Shown piece after piece: positions 29,877 through 39,209 of a stretch of 64,000 nt of DNA (position 1 is the first letter of the stretch; the number at the start of each line of letters is the position of its first letter). A model generated the notes under the pieces. That model saw nothing but the letters and a program-made list of their open reading frames with translations. It searched no databases and was not told the DNA's origin. The DNA lies in the NCBI RefSeq assembly GCF_900156865.1, contig NZ_LT732529.1:2792460-2856459 (forward strand). The letters run 5' to 3'. Origin of the DNA: Litchfieldia sinesaloumensis. Lineage in GTDB: Bacteria > Bacillota > Bacilli > Bacillales > Bacillaceae_L. The position numbers and the translations under genes are program-made.

Positions 29877-30884
29877 TTATAGACCTTTTGATGCGATGTA
29901 ATCTACTAAGTCAACTACACGGTGAGAGTATCCACTTTCGTTGTCATACCAAGAGATAACTTTAACCATGCTGCCTTCCATAACCATAGTAGAAAGAGCA
30001 TCGATAGTTGAAGAATTTGAATTACCGTTGTAGTCACTTGAAACAAGTGGCTCTTCACTGTAACCCATGATTCCGTTTAATTCATTTTCAGAAGCTTTAC
30101 GTAACGCTGCATTTACTTCTTCAACAGTTACGTCTTTTTCTAACTCAGCTACTAAGTCTACAAGAGACACGTTAGGAGTTGGAACACGCATTGCTCCACC
30201 ATTTAATTTACCTTTTAATTCAGGTAAAACTAGAGAAACAGCTTTTGCAGCACCAGTTGATGTTGGAATGATGTTTTCAGCTGCTGCACGAGCACGACGG
30301 TAGTCCTTGTGTGGTAAGTCAAGAATTTGTTGGTCATTTGTGTAAGAGTGAACAGTTGTCATCATACCGCGCTTAATTCCAAAGTTTTCATTTAGAACTT
30401 TAGCAAATGGAGCTAAACAGTTTGTTGTACAAGACGCATTAGAAATTACGTCATGGCTTGCTGCATCGTATTTATCTTCGTTAACACCCATAACAATAGT
30501 AATATCTTCATCAGTTGCAGGAGCAGAAATGATAACTTTCTTAGCGCCAGCTTCTAAATGTTTTGCTGCATCAGAACGCTTAGTGAAACGACCAGTTGAC
30601 TCGATTACAACCTCAACGCCTAGGTCTCCCCATCCAAGTTGTGCTGGGTCACGCTCAGCTTTAACTAAAATTTCTTTTCCATTAACAACAAGGTTGTTTC
30701 CATTAACAGATACTTCTGCTTCAAGAACACCATGAACTGTATCATACTTTAATAGATGAGCTAACATGTTTGCATCAGTTAGATCGTTTACTGCAACTAC
30801 CTCTACATTAGGATTTTTTAGCGCCGCACGTAATACGTTACGACCAATACGTCCAAAACCATTAATACCAACTTTTACTGCCAT
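29877..30884 (-). CDS. gapA: Glyceraldehyde-3-phosphate dehydrogenase (glycolytic)
   Basis: NAD-dependent oxidative phosphorylation of glyceraldehyde 3-phosphate. It has 335 residues. [16 protein letters not shown] (Rossmann) and the catalytic Cys in [12 protein letters not shown] (about residue 152) are present, with the His in the TVHSYTNDQ segment. Being in the CggR operon, it is the glycolytic GapA rather than the gluconeogenic GapB. AGGAGG precedes the ATG. Confidence 0.98.
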   Translation of the reverse strand: MAVKVGINGFGRIGRNVLRAALKNPNVEVVAVNDLTDANMLAHLLKYDTVHGVLEAEVSVNGNNLVVNGKEILVKAERDPAQLGWGDLGVEVVIESTGRFTKRSDAAKHLEAGAKKVIISAPATDEDITIVMGVNEDKYDAASHDVISNASCTTNCLAPFAKVLNENFGIKRGMMTTVHSYTNDQQILDLPHKDYRRARAAAENIIPTSTGAAKAVSLVLPELKGKLNGGAMRVPTPNVSLVDLVAELEKDVTVEEVNAALRKASENELNGIMGYSEEPLVSSDYNGNSNSSTIDALSTMVMEGSMVKVISWYDNESGYSHRVVDLVDYIASKGL

Positions 30885-30927
30885 TTTGATTTCCTCCTTT
30901 TGTATATGAAACCTAAGTAATCAATTG

Positions 30928-30984
30928 TGCCTTGGCGTAACCGCCGGAGGCATTAACAATATTCAGTAAACTGAATGCTGTTAA
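30928..30984 (-). other. Two hairpins in the cggR-gapA gap
   Basis: The first (30928-30952) pairs TGCCTTGGCG with CGCCGGAGGCA. The second (30953-30984) pairs TTAACA/TGTTAA and ATTCAGT/ACTGAAT. In B. subtilis the cggR-gapA transcript is cut near here and a stem-loop protects gapA mRNA; these hairpins are placed to do that (inference). The first is also related to the repeat at 38651. Confidence 0.6.
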
Positions 30985-31000
30985 TTATAATAAGGGATAA

Positions 31001-32026
31001 TTATTTATACCCCTTTAATAACTCTTTCGCAGCCCCTTCATCTGTAATTAACAGAGTGTCCGGCGCTTGCTTTAAGTATGCTTGGATGGCTATCGCTTTC
31101 GAAGCCCCACCGGCAACTGCAATCACATCATGGATTGCCGGGAGATCACTTAGCTGGATGCCAATTGTTTGAACCCGATGAACGACTTCTCCATCTTCGT
31201 CAAAGTAATACCCAAAGGCTTCTGCGACCGCATGTGATTCAATGATTTTCTTCATATCCTCATCATCAGTTCTGCGACGCGTTGCCATTGTAATAGCGTC
31301 TCCTATTCCGTGAACAACCATACTTGATGACTTAATCAAGTTAAGTACATCTCGAATCGATGGTTCTGCCACAAAGGAGTTGTACGCTTCATTGCTTACA
31401 ACATCTGGTACGTGTAGGAGTCGATAATCACCAGATGCTTTTTCAGCCATCTTAGCGCAAATCGTATTTGCCTGATTTTCTACTCGTTCTCCAAGTCCAC
31501 CTCTTGCTGGAACAAACAAAATGCTTCTTCCCCGTGAATCCGGCGTCATCATTTCTGCTACCTCAGCAAGGGTTGTACCACCAGTAACTGCGACGATATT
31601 TTCTCCAAAAAGCCTTTGTTTTATACGCAAAACGCAAGCTCTTCCCATTTCTTTTTTCACCCAAGGAGTTGTGTCACTGTCGCCTGAAACGACAATTACT
31701 TCTTTTATCTTTAACTTTTCCTTAAGCTTAGATTCTAAAACCCGTAAACCTAAAACTTCCTTCATGACATCCTCTAAGTCTTTCAATAACTCTGCGCCTT
31801 CTTTTGTTAGGCTCATTCCAGCTGTGCTAAATTCCACTAGGTTCTGTTCTTTTAAAAACTGAACTTCACCGCGGAGGACGCGCTCGCTGTGACCAAGACT
31901 TGTAGAAAGATTTCTCCTTCCAATCGGCTGCATAAGTCGTATGTATTTGAGGATCTCGTGGCGTTTTTGCATAACCTCGAGTAAATCAGGTAATAATTTC
32001 TGTTGTACTTCAATGATTGAACTCAT
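31001..32026 (-). CDS. cggR: Central glycolytic genes regulator
   Basis: SorC/DeoR-type repressor of the glycolytic operon, released by fructose 1,6-bisphosphate. It has 341 residues. The N-terminal winged helix-turn-helix is within IRLMQPIGRRNLSTSLGHSERVLRGEV. The C-terminal sugar-binding domain has VSGDSDTTPWVKKEMGR, AVTGGTTLAEVAEMM and FVPARGGLGERVENQANTI. A matching CggR operator lies 28 bp upstream of the start. First gene of the operon. Confidence 0.97.
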   Translation of the reverse strand: MSSIIEVQQKLLPDLLEVMQKRHEILKYIRLMQPIGRRNLSTSLGHSERVLRGEVQFLKEQNLVEFSTAGMSLTKEGAELLKDLEDVMKEVLGLRVLESKLKEKLKIKEVIVVSGDSDTTPWVKKEMGRACVLRIKQRLFGENIVAVTGGTTLAEVAEMMTPDSRGRSILFVPARGGLGERVENQANTICAKMAEKASGDYRLLHVPDVVSNEAYNSFVAEPSIRDVLNLIKSSSMVVHGIGDAITMATRRRTDDEDMKKIIESHAVAEAFGYYFDEDGEVVHRVQTIGIQLSDLPAIHDVIAVAGGASKAIAIQAYLKQAPDTLLITDEGAAKELLKGYK

Positions 32027-32053
32027 TAATTCATTTCCCCTTTTTTACCATAA

Positions 32054-32091
32054 GGGACTTTTTTTGTCCCGGTGTGACATATTGTGTCCCA
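32054..32091 (-). promoter_or_regulatory. CggR operator
   Basis: On the minus strand GGGAC-N6-TGTC-N4-CGGGAC-N6-GTC follows the direct-repeat architecture known for the B. subtilis CggR operator. It lies just upstream of cggR, so the operon is autoregulated. The promoter itself should be upstream (about 32092-32140), but I could not settle on hexamers. Confidence 0.88.
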
Positions 32092-32185
32092 CTTACAGTA
32101 AAAAAAAACAATCAATATCGTCGTCGATGTTACCTCTATATAGTACCAGTAGTTTTTATAGAAAGCAATAAATAAAGTGAAACTT

Positions 32186-32344
32186 CTATTAATAGGGGAT
32201 TATATCCCCGATTAATAGTTAGTTGAACCAATTGCGCATTTACGGGCAGTTGATTCCCTCCAATACTTCATAGAAACTATTAAGACCTAAAGAAGGGTCT
32301 TACTGCCCGTTGATGCGGGAAAACTGCATAAATTTTATGCAGTT
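32186..32344. other. Cluster of three strong hairpins between grx and cggR
   Basis: Hairpin 1 (32186-32218) has CTATTAAT-a-GGGGA arms with one mismatch. Hairpin 2 is a long-range stem ACGGGCAGT (32242-32250) with ACTGCCCGT (32302-32310), enclosing AAGACC/GGTCTT. Hairpin 3 (32322-32344) pairs AACTGCATAAA with TTTATGCAGTT and is followed by TTTTCCC on the minus strand, so it probably ends grx. No gene is seen in the gap. Confidence 0.6.
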
Positions 32345-32357
32345 ATGTTAATTTTCA

Positions 32358-32612
32358 CTACTTTTTGTAATTTTCACTTAAATATTCTTCAATAACTTCC
32401 TTATGAATAATCCCAAATTCAACTTCATTTCCGTCTATTTCGATCACCGGAATCATGATCTGATATTTTTCAAGAAGTTCATCATCCTTATAAATATCAA
32501 CTTCTTGTAGTTCTAATGGGTATTCTTCATTTAGTTCATCAATTATCTTTTTGGCTTTTACGCAAAGCGAGCAATTTTCCTTTGAATACATCGTTACCAA
32601 AATGCGTTTCAA
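32358..32612 (-). CDS. Glutaredoxin-family thiol protein
   Basis: 84-residue thioredoxin-fold protein. The redox motif is CSLC (Cys14, Cys17) after a beta strand RILVTMYSK. The cis-Pro is in the IMIPVIEIDGNEVEFG segment. It likely reduces disulphides or serves as a small electron carrier. Its partner is unknown in this low-GC context, where bacillithiol may replace glutathione. It lies 17 bp downstream of rpoN on the same strand. Confidence 0.85.
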   Translation of the reverse strand: MKRILVTMYSKENCSLCVKAKKIIDELNEEYPLELQEVDIYKDDELLEKYQIMIPVIEIDGNEVEFGIIHKEVIEEYLSENYKK

Positions 32613-32629
32613 CTTGATACACTTCCATT

Positions 32630-33940
32630 CTACTTGCTATACCTTTTTCTCTTCGATGATGAAGGTATATTTAATTGATCACGGTACTTTGCAATCGTTC
32701 GTCTTGATACTAAAATTCCGTGACTTTCCTCCAGTATACTGACAATCTCTTGGTCTGACAAAGGCTTTTCTTTATCTTCTCCATCAACCAATTGTCTCAA
32801 TACATTTTTTACTTGGGTTGAAGATGTATCGGTTGCCCCAGTGGTTTGAATCGTACTGCTAAAGAAATACCTCATCTCAAAAATCCCATAAGGAGTCTGC
32901 ACAAATTTATCCTTTACCGCTCTACTAACCGTTGATTCATGAATGTCTAAGTTTTCTGCTACCTCACTCATTATCATTGGTTTTAGATGGCTAGGTCCTT
33001 TTATAAAGAAATCATTTTGTCGATTGATAATTTCATTCATGACATTTTGCAGCGTTGACTTACGTTGCTCTAAACTCCGGATAATCCATTGACACTGTTC
33101 TACTTTTTCCTGTAGATAGGACTTAGTTTTTGTATCCTTTTCTTCTAAGAAATGTTGATAATATTGTAAGTTTAACGAGACCTTTGGTTGGTATGAGTCC
33201 TGCATACTCATTGTAATTACGCCATTTTCAACCTGAATATCAAAATCCGGTACAATGTATTGCGCTTCGCCTCCATGAAAGGCTGCGCCTGGCCTTGGCT
33301 GAAGTGTTTGAATGAGATCGAAAATCTGTTGTATTTCAAAAAGTTTCACATTCAAGTCTTTGGCGATTTCCTTCCATGACTTTTCGGCAAAGAGTGTAAA
33401 ATGATGTTCAATAATGGTTTCTGCTAATTCATTTCGGTGAGGAAGTGCCCTCAGTTGGAGTAAAAGACATTCTTGTAGAGATCGTGCTCCAACACCATTT
33501 GGATCCAAACCTTGTATAAAGCGAATCGCATTACCAACGGTTTCAATGTTGGTATCTAGGTCGGTTGCAATCTCTTCAGCAGAAAAATACAAATATCCGT
33601 TACTATCCAGTAGCTGGATGATATATTCAATGGTAGCTCTTTTCTTCTTATTCAATTTCATATATGAAAGTTGTGTCAGTAAATGCTCGTAAAGTGATGA
33701 TTCTTTTTTCTCAATATAATCGATAGGATTCGTGTGCGTGTCTTTTGAAACCCTTGACTTCGCCCTGCGTCCAAAATCACTTGATCTAACCTCAATTAGG
33801 GGATTCTCGAGTGTCTGTTCTTCTAAAAATTTGGTCAAATCCAAAGTAGAATATTGTAAAAGAGTAATAGCTTGGGTTAGTTCCTTTGTCATGACTAGTT
33901 TTAGAGATTGCTGTTGGAAAAGTCCAGTATGCATATTCAC
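32630..33940 (-). CDS. rpoN: RNA polymerase sigma-54 factor
   Basis: Alternative sigma factor SigL/RpoN, which directs transcription from -24/-12 promoters with enhancer-binding activators. It has 436 residues. The Gln/Leu-rich region I is at the N-terminus (LFQQQSLKLVMTKELTQAITLLQYS). The core-binding and HTH region includes ESTVSRAVKDKFVQTPYGIF. The RpoN box reads SRRTIAKYR near the C-terminus. The start is GTG 33940 with GGGGGG 7 nt upstream; an ATG two codons later is possible. In B. subtilis SigL governs levanase and amino-acid catabolism. Confidence 0.96.
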   Translation of the reverse strand: MNMHTGLFQQQSLKLVMTKELTQAITLLQYSTLDLTKFLEEQTLENPLIEVRSSDFGRRAKSRVSKDTHTNPIDYIEKKESSLYEHLLTQLSYMKLNKKKRATIEYIIQLLDSNGYLYFSAEEIATDLDTNIETVGNAIRFIQGLDPNGVGARSLQECLLLQLRALPHRNELAETIIEHHFTLFAEKSWKEIAKDLNVKLFEIQQIFDLIQTLQPRPGAAFHGGEAQYIVPDFDIQVENGVITMSMQDSYQPKVSLNLQYYQHFLEEKDTKTKSYLQEKVEQCQWIIRSLEQRKSTLQNVMNEIINRQNDFFIKGPSHLKPMIMSEVAENLDIHESTVSRAVKDKFVQTPYGIFEMRYFFSSTIQTTGATDTSSTQVKNVLRQLVDGEDKEKPLSDQEIVSILEESHGILVSRRTIAKYRDQLNIPSSSKRKRYSK

Positions 33941-34124
33941 TTACATTCCCCCCTTCTTTGATGTATTTCATTATGTGTAAGCGTTTACTTTTTGTTATGA
34001 AATAAATGGAAAATATGTGTTATTTATGAATAGTACTCTTACTTATATGGTATCGAAAAAGTTAAAAATTAGCACGCATTTTATTCTCTTTTTGAAAGAT
34101 TCTAGATTAAAGAGGTGAATGGTG

Positions 34125-34301
34125 TTGAAAAAGGATGAAATAATTTACACTGGCCCAGTTACAGGTACATTGGATGAGGCGAAAAAAAGCAGCCAAAAAG
34201 AAGAGTTTGCGTCGGAGTTTAGTGCCATCCAAACCATGTGGGCTGTGAATCCAGTTGATGAAGATGTGTACGATGGAACAGTAGGGTACAAGGATAATTA
34301 A
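34125..34301 (+). CDS. Small conserved-looking protein of unknown function
   Basis: 58 residues if started at TTG 34125, which sits 7 nt after AGAGGTG. The upstream ATG 34119 is too close to that site. The sequence begins KKDEIIYTGPVTGTLDEAKK and ends in an acidic segment VNPVDEDVYDG. No signal or membrane segment is seen. It has a strong terminator 8 nt after the stop. I do not recognise the family. Confidence 0.6.
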   Translation: MKKDEIIYTGPVTGTLDEAKKSSQKEEFASEFSAIQTMWAVNPVDEDVYDGTVGYKDN

Positions 34302-34308
34302 AGTACAT

Positions 34309-34347
34309 AAAAAAACTGACCAAGTAAAGTTCATGGTCAGTTTTTTT
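34309..34347. terminator. Bidirectional terminator between the small gene and tRNA-Arg
   Basis: AAAAAAACTGACC/GGTCAGTTTTTTT with a 13-nt loop. It can end both the plus-strand small gene and the minus-strand tRNA transcript. Confidence 0.9.
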
Positions 34348-34353
34348 GTGTAG

Positions 34354-34425
34354 CGCCCTCGGCAGGATTCGAACCCACGATAAGAGAACCGGAATCTCTT
34401 GTGCTATCCACTACACTACGAGGGC
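34354..34425 (-). tRNA. tRNA-Arg (anticodon CCG)
   Basis: Cloverleaf with acceptor GCCCTCG/CGAGGGC and D-arm within TAGTGTAGTGGATAGCAC. The anticodon arm is AGAGA-TTCCGGT-TCTCT (anticodon CCG, reading CGG) and the T-arm is CGTGGGTTCGAATCCTGCC-like. CCA is not encoded. The position next to clpP is as in B. subtilis. Confidence 0.95.
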
Positions 34426-34603
34426 ATTTCAGTATTTGAATTGCACACATCATTATAGAATAGAAAGAATGTGATTGCAAGATGTATGTTTTAAAACGCT
34501 GCAAATCGGGTATGATGGTATACGTATGAAATTTGTTTTTTTCGTATCCATAGAGGTATGACATAAATGCTTGTAGAATAGTATAAGGTAGTAAAGCGAA
34601 ATG

Positions 34604-34633
34604 TTTGACCTTTACTGACCTTAATTGTATCAT
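34604..34633 (+). promoter_or_regulatory. clpP promoter overlapped by a CtsR box
   Basis: TTGACC (34605-34610) and TATCAT (34628-34633) are 17 bp apart. TTTGACC-N3-ACTGACC (34604-34620) fits the CtsR heptad repeat and covers the -35. ClpP is therefore expected to be induced by heat and protein stress through CtsR. Confidence 0.85.
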
Positions 34634-34682
34634 GGAATTACATAGTAAAGTTTTTTAATTCGTTCTTAAAGGAGGAAGTAAT

Positions 34683-35273
34683 ATGAATTTAATCCCTACA
34701 GTTATTGAGCAAACAAACCGTGGAGAGCGTGCCTATGATATTTACTCACGTTTATTAAAAGACCGTATTATCATGCTAGGAAGTGCAATTGATGATAATG
34801 TTGCCAACTCAATCGTTTCTCAGTTATTGTTCTTAGCAGCTGAGGATCCTGAGAAAGATATCTCTTTATACATTAACAGCCCTGGTGGATCAATCACGGC
34901 TGGAATGGCTATCTATGACACAATGCAGTTCATTAAGCCAAAAGTTTCAACAATTTGTATCGGTATGGCAGCATCAATGGGTGCTTTCTTACTCGCTGCT
35001 GGTGAAAAAGGCAAGCGTTTTGCCCTTCCAAACAGTGAAGTAATGATTCACCAACCACTTGGTGGAGCACAAGGTCAAGCAACTGAAATTGAGATTGCGG
35101 CTAAGCGTATTTTATTCCTTCGTGAAAAGCTAAACGGTATTTTAGCAGAGCGCACTGGTCAACCAATCGAAATTATTGAAAAAGACACAGACCGTGATAA
35201 CTTCATGACTGCTGAAAAGGCGATGGAGTATGGATTAATCGATAAGGTTATGTATCCACAAGACGCAAAATAA
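34683..35273 (+). CDS. clpP: ATP-dependent Clp protease proteolytic subunit
   Basis: Serine protease that forms a tetradecameric barrel and works with ClpC, ClpX or ClpE. It has 196 residues. The catalytic triad is exact: Ser98 in GMAASMGAF, His123 in VMIHQPLGG and Asp172 in TDRDNFM. A Bacillus-type IGF-docking N-terminus ([22 protein letters not shown], split here by position 1-23) is present. AGGAGGAAG precedes the ATG. CtsR box upstream, strong terminator downstream. Confidence 0.98.
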   Translation: MNLIPTVIEQTNRGERAYDIYSRLLKDRIIMLGSAIDDNVANSIVSQLLFLAAEDPEKDISLYINSPGGSITAGMAIYDTMQFIKPKVSTICIGMAASMGAFLLAAGEKGKRFALPNSEVMIHQPLGGAQGQATEIEIAAKRILFLREKLNGILAERTGQPIEIIEKDTDRDNFMTAEKAMEYGLIDKVMYPQDAK

Positions 35274-35276
35274 GAT

Positions 35277-35317
35277 AAAAAATCCTCTCACATTCCGTTG
35301 TGAGAGGATTTTTTTAT
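35277..35317. terminator. Bidirectional clpP/crh terminator
   Basis: AATCCTCTCAC/GTGAGAGGATT stem with an 8-nt loop, flanked by A- and T-runs, between convergent clpP and crh. Confidence 0.9.
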
Positions 35318-35571
35318 GCTTCTTTTTGAACAAATTCAGTTAACGCTTCAACCGCTGCTTCTTCATCATTTCCTTCAGCAATTAATGTAACTGTAGAACC
35401 AGACCCAACCGCTAGACTCATTAGCCCCATAATGCTCTTTGCATTTACTTTTTTGCCATCCTTTTCTAAAAAGATGTCTGCAGAAAATTTATTAGCTTCT
35501 TGAACAAACATTGCTGCAGGACGCGCTTGTAATCCCGTCCTTAATGCTACCTCAACATGTCTCTCAACCAT
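35314..35571 (-). CDS. crh: HPr-like catabolite repression protein Crh
   Basis: HPr paralogue that lacks the PTS phosphorylation histidine (Gln15 in TGLQARPAA) but keeps the regulatory Ser46 (NAKSIMGLMSLAV). When phosphorylated at Ser46 by HPrK it is a CcpA co-factor; it also interacts with methylglyoxal synthase. It has 85 residues from ATG 35569-35571, 8 nt after GAGGAGG; the longer frame is not HPr-like. It is downstream of whiA. Confidence 0.97.
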   Translation of the reverse strand: MVERHVEVALRTGLQARPAAMFVQEANKFSADIFLEKDGKKVNAKSIMGLMSLAVGSGSTVTLIAEGNDEEAAVEALTEFVQKEA

Positions 35572-35702
35572 TTCTTTTTCCTCCTCAGATTTGCGTATAT
35601 ATTCTAAAGTTGATTTCCTATTCTTACGTAGAATAAACCAAAAAGGTTTCACTATTTCCTAAAAATGATAACGCTTTATTTTTATGATAGTGAGCAAAAG
35701 GC

Positions 35703-36644
35703 TCACTTGATGGACTGCCCTGCTCGTAGCTTATCGGCTATCTCATCTATTTTACGAAGACGGTGATTAATACCAGACTTACTAATTTGCCCACTTGATA
35801 CCATTTCACCAAGTTCTTTAAGGGTGACATCCTGATAGGCGACACGTAACTCAGCAATTTCTCTTAATTTATCAGGTAAAATACCTAGACCAACAGTTTC
35901 ATCAATATATCTAATATTTTCTACCTGGCGGATAGAGGCCCCGATTGTCTTGTTTAAATTAGCTGTTTCGCAATTCACCAAACGGTTGACTGAGTTTCTC
36001 ATATCTCGAACAATGCGAACATCCTCAAACCTAAGTAGTGCCTGGTGAGCACCGATTATATTAAGGAATTCGGTAATCTTTTCAGCTTCTTTTAGATAGG
36101 TAATAAAACCCTTTTTTCGTTCTAGTGTTTTAGCATTAAGATCAAAAACGTTCATTAATTCACAAAGTGAGTCATTATGTTCTTTATACGATGAATAAAT
36201 CTCAAGATGGTACGAGGATGTTTCAGGATTATTAACAGATCCACCTGCTAAAAATGCACCACGTAAGTAGGATCGTTTGCAGCATTTCTTGGCTACTAAT
36301 TCTGAAGAAATCTCTTGTCTTAAAGAAAAGCCTTCAAAAATCTTTAAATCTTTTAAAATATCCTTTGCATCTTCAATTAAGCGAACTATATATACGTTGT
36401 TCTTCTTGAGTCTCATTTTTTTTCGAACAAGGAGTTCAACACCAACATTATAGCATTTTTTCAGTAAAGTATAAATTCTTCTCGCAATAGCGGCGTTCTC
36501 CGTTTGGATATCCACCACTATTTTTTGATTGGAGAAGGAAAGTGCGCCATTCATTCGAATCAAAGCAGAAAGCTCAGCTTTTGCGCAGCAATCTTTGGTG
36601 TCTATATTTGTAAGTTCTTTTTTCGTCTCTGAAGCAAATGACAC
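35703..36644 (-). CDS. whiA: DNA-binding protein WhiA
   Basis: Protein with a degenerate LAGLIDADG-type homing-endonuclease domain plus a helix-turn-helix, affecting cell division and chromosome segregation. It has 313 residues from GTG 36642-36644, which follows AAGGAGGTGG by 5 nt; the earlier GTG falls inside that site. The N-terminus [12 protein letters not shown] and [17 protein letters not shown] are typical. [14 protein letters not shown] is the LAGLIDADG remnant. The C-terminal [17 protein letters not shown] is the HTH. Confidence 0.96.
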   Translation of the reverse strand: MSFASETKKELTNIDTKDCCAKAELSALIRMNGALSFSNQKIVVDIQTENAAIARRIYTLLKKCYNVGVELLVRKKMRLKKNNVYIVRLIEDAKDILKDLKIFEGFSLRQEISSELVAKKCCKRSYLRGAFLAGGSVNNPETSSYHLEIYSSYKEHNDSLCELMNVFDLNAKTLERKKGFITYLKEAEKITEFLNIIGAHQALLRFEDVRIVRDMRNSVNRLVNCETANLNKTIGASIRQVENIRYIDETVGLGILPDKLREIAELRVAYQDVTLKELGEMVSSGQISKSGINHRLRKIDEIADKLRAGQSIK

Positions 36645-36747
36645 AGGTTCCACCTCCTTACTATACTTAATGTAGCTAGGCTTATTTTTTGCCCGATTTT
36701 TTCTAGCTTACTTTTAAAAAAATCCGATGAATAAGGGTAATCAAAAG

Positions 36748-36776
36748 CTAGGGTGACGTTATGCAAAACACCCTAG
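36748..36776 (-). terminator. Hairpin at the yvcK stop
   Basis: CTAGGGTG/CACCCTAG with a 13-nt loop, then CTTTTGATT on the minus strand. Probably partial, as whiA follows in the same direction. Confidence 0.5.
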
Positions 36777-37735
36777 TTATTTTTAAGCATGTCGTATAAA
36801 AGATTTGCCACTTTTGTTGTATCATGTCTAATTACATTATTATCGTATGAAATGATTTTATCATGGATGATGGATAAACCTAAAGTAGAAAGCCTTTCTG
36901 TATCGTACACAACCGGCTTTGCCAACTCTTTTGCATATTTTTCTTTAATATGAGTAGGAATTTCACCATCATTCACTAAAATCGTATCAATAAATTTCAC
37001 ACCCATATGATCGTACAAGGCTTGCACATGGTCACTCGCTGTAAAATTCAACGTTTCTCCTGCTTGTGTCATCACATTACAGATGTATACCTTTTTTGCT
37101 TTTGCCTTTAAAATTTCCTCACCAATTTTTGGCACGAGTAAATTCGGTAAGATACTTGTATAAAGGCTTCCCGGACCAAGTACAATCATGTCTGCCTGTC
37201 GAATGATTTCAACCGATTCACTTAATGGTTCAATATCGTCTGGTGATAAAAAGACACGCTTAATTTTTTTGCCTGAGTACGGAATTTTTGATTCACCAGA
37301 TACAACAGTACCATCCTCCATTTCAGCATGTAAAATCACACTTTTATTAGCTGCTGGAAGTACTTTTCCTCTCACTTTTAAAACCTTGCTCATCTCACCA
37401 ACTGCGTGAACGAAGTCCCCAGTTATTGTTGTCATTGCTGCAAGTATCAAGTTTCCTAGTGAGTGACCGGATAACCCATTCCCACCGGCAAAGCGGTGTT
37501 GAAATAAATCCTCAATTAATGGCTCCACATCTGATAATGCGGCTAATACATTTCGAATATCACCGGGTGGTGGAATATCCATCTCATTGCGGAGACGACC
37601 AGAAGACCCTCCATCATCCGCAACTGTCACAATTGCCGTAATATCAACAGGTTGATATTTTAACCCTCGTAAAAGTACGGAAAGTCCAGTTCCTCCCCCA
37701 ATGATGACAATCTTGGGCTGTCTTGGTTCTGTCAT
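36773..37735 (-). CDS. yvcK: Gluconeogenesis factor YvcK/GlmR
   Basis: CofD-like Rossmann protein, 320 residues, needed in Bacillus for growth on gluconeogenic carbon sources. It links UDP-sugar levels and c-di-AMP to GlmS and cell-wall precursor supply. The N-terminal nucleotide loop IIGGGTGLSVLLRGLK, VADDGGSSGRLR and the NLILAAMTTI segment are characteristic. The start overlaps the rapZ stop by 1 nt (TAATG). Second gene of rapZ-yvcK-whiA-crh. Confidence 0.96.
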   Translation of the reverse strand: MTEPRQPKIVIIGGGTGLSVLLRGLKYQPVDITAIVTVADDGGSSGRLRNEMDIPPPGDIRNVLAALSDVEPLIEDLFQHRFAGGNGLSGHSLGNLILAAMTTITGDFVHAVGEMSKVLKVRGKVLPAANKSVILHAEMEDGTVVSGESKIPYSGKKIKRVFLSPDDIEPLSESVEIIRQADMIVLGPGSLYTSILPNLLVPKIGEEILKAKAKKVYICNVMTQAGETLNFTASDHVQALYDHMGVKFIDTILVNDGEIPTHIKEKYAKELAKPVVYDTERLSTLGLSIIHDKIISYDNNVIRHDTTKVANLLYDMLKNN

Positions 37736-38625
37736 TACTTTCTGTCCTTTCTCTTCTCAATATCGCGGTGAGAAACATGGGGGTGGTATTCTTCTTTAAA
37801 ATGATTTGCGATATATTCAGCAAGTGTAACGGAACGATGCTGTCCACCTGTACAACCAATTCCAATGACAAGCTGACTCTTACCTTCCCGCTTATATTGT
37901 GGCAACATAAATGCAAGTAAGTCGGTTACCTTTTCGATAAACTTCTGTGTTTCCGTCCATTTTAACACATAGCTTGAAACATCATCATCGAGTCCCGTTT
38001 TCGGTCTCATTGCCTCGATATAATGTGGATTTGGTAGAAAACGCACATCAAATACAAGGTCAGCATCAATCGGAATGCCATATTTAAAACCGAACGACAT
38101 CACGTTAACTGTAAAAGTTGGTCTTGATTGTGATGCAAATTGCTTTAAAATTTTTTCCCGCAATTCTCTTGGTTTTAAATCGGATGTATCATATATATAC
38201 TGTGCTCTTCCCTTTAATTCTTCTAAGATTTCCCGCTCTGCCTGAATTCCTTCAAGTGGGGAACCAGTAGGAGCTAGTGGATGTGATCGTCTAGTCTCTT
38301 TGTAGCGTGTAACAAGTGTAGTATCTTTAGCATCGAGGAATAGAATTTGTGGAGCAATCCATGACTTTTCAGATAAATCATCAAGTGACGCAAATAAACT
38401 ATCGAAAAACTCGCGACCTCGCAAGTCCATCACAAGTGCTACTTTATTCATTTTTCCGCCAGATTCCTTCATCAACTCAAGAAACTTTGGAAGCAAGGTT
38501 GGTGGAAGGTTATCGACGCAAAAATACCCTAAATCCTCAAAGCTTTGAATGGCAACTGTTTTTCCGGCACCTGACATTCCCGTAATAATGACTAACTGTA
38601 TTTCATTTGTTGAACCAACACTCAT
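37735..38625 (-). CDS. rapZ: RNase adapter / nucleotide-binding protein RapZ (YvcJ)
   Basis: P-loop ATPase/GTPase of the RapZ/YvcJ family, 296 residues. Walker A is [15 protein letters not shown] (14-28), [12 protein letters not shown] is the next conserved block, and the C-terminal [17 protein letters not shown] is the putative sugar-phosphate-sensing domain. In E. coli RapZ controls GlmZ decay; in Bacillus YvcJ affects competence. GGGAGG precedes the ATG. A repeat-bearing gap separates it from the Nudix gene. Confidence 0.96.
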   Translation of the reverse strand: MSVGSTNEIQLVIITGMSGAGKTVAIQSFEDLGYFCVDNLPPTLLPKFLELMKESGGKMNKVALVMDLRGREFFDSLFASLDDLSEKSWIAPQILFLDAKDTTLVTRYKETRRSHPLAPTGSPLEGIQAEREILEELKGRAQYIYDTSDLKPRELREKILKQFASQSRPTFTVNVMSFGFKYGIPIDADLVFDVRFLPNPHYIEAMRPKTGLDDDVSSYVLKWTETQKFIEKVTDLLAFMLPQYKREGKSQLVIGIGCTGGQHRSVTLAEYIANHFKEEYHPHVSHRDIEKRKDRK

Positions 38626-38650
38626 TTTTTTGCCTCCCTAAAATCAAATA

Positions 38651-38735
38651 TGCCTTGACGAATTTGCGCCCAGATTCCACTTTAGATCTGAAGCATCCGC
38701 CGGAGGCACTAACTTTACGCATTCGGTGCATGAAT
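38651..38735. repeat. Dispersed imperfect-palindrome repeat upstream of rapZ
   Basis: TGCCTTGACG at the left pairs loosely with CCGCCGGAGGCA at 38698-38708. Its ends match the hairpin at 30928-30957: TGCCTTGRCG on the left and CCGCCGGAGGCAYTAAC on the right, with one difference. Here about 40 bp more lies between the arms. A second hairpin ACGCATTCGGTGCAT follows. Confidence 0.6.
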
Positions 38736-38750
38736 CCCAACAGACAAATG

Positions 38751-39209
38751 TTAGCTTGGATCCAATCGGTACGATAGTAATTGGAAATCTGGTGTATATG
38801 TAAAGGTACCATATATAACCCCAGAACCTTGAAGGACATAATCTAAAATATGATAATCACCAGGGGCCATTGGCAGATTAGGGATGTCCTTGATATCCTG
38901 CCATTTAAGGATTCCTTCTTCAGACTCATCAACGTTTTCACCTGCATAGTCAGTTGCTAAGAAGGAAAACATCATCCATTCCGAAGTCACCTTGTCGCCT
39001 TCCTTGATGATAAATGTAAATATCCCTTTAATATCTGGGTTTTTCAGATATAATCCGGTTTCTTCTCGGTACTCACGGATACAGGAATCACGAACTGATT
39101 CACCAGGTTCCATTTTCCCACCAGGGGCAACCCACCACCCACGACGGGGCTTTTGTAAAAGCAATACTTTATCATCTTTGCGTACCACGCAATTTGTTAC
39201 TCTTTGCAC
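38751..39209 (-). CDS. Nudix hydrolase (YvcI type)
   Basis: 152-residue Nudix enzyme that hydrolyses a nucleoside diphosphate linked to another group. The Nudix box GGKMEPGESVRDSCIREYRE continues ETGL (about residues 30-54). The N-terminal VTNCVVRKDDKVLLLQKPRR is typical. GTG start at 39209 with GGGGTGA upstream. The place between rapZ and trxB agrees with B. subtilis yvcI; the MutT-like substrate is undefined. Confidence 0.9.
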   Translation of the reverse strand: MQRVTNCVVRKDDKVLLLQKPRRGWWVAPGGKMEPGESVRDSCIREYREETGLYLKNPDIKGIFTFIIKEGDKVTSEWMMFSFLATDYAGENVDESEEGILKWQDIKDIPNLPMAPGDYHILDYVLQGSGVIYGTFTYTPDFQLLSYRLDPS

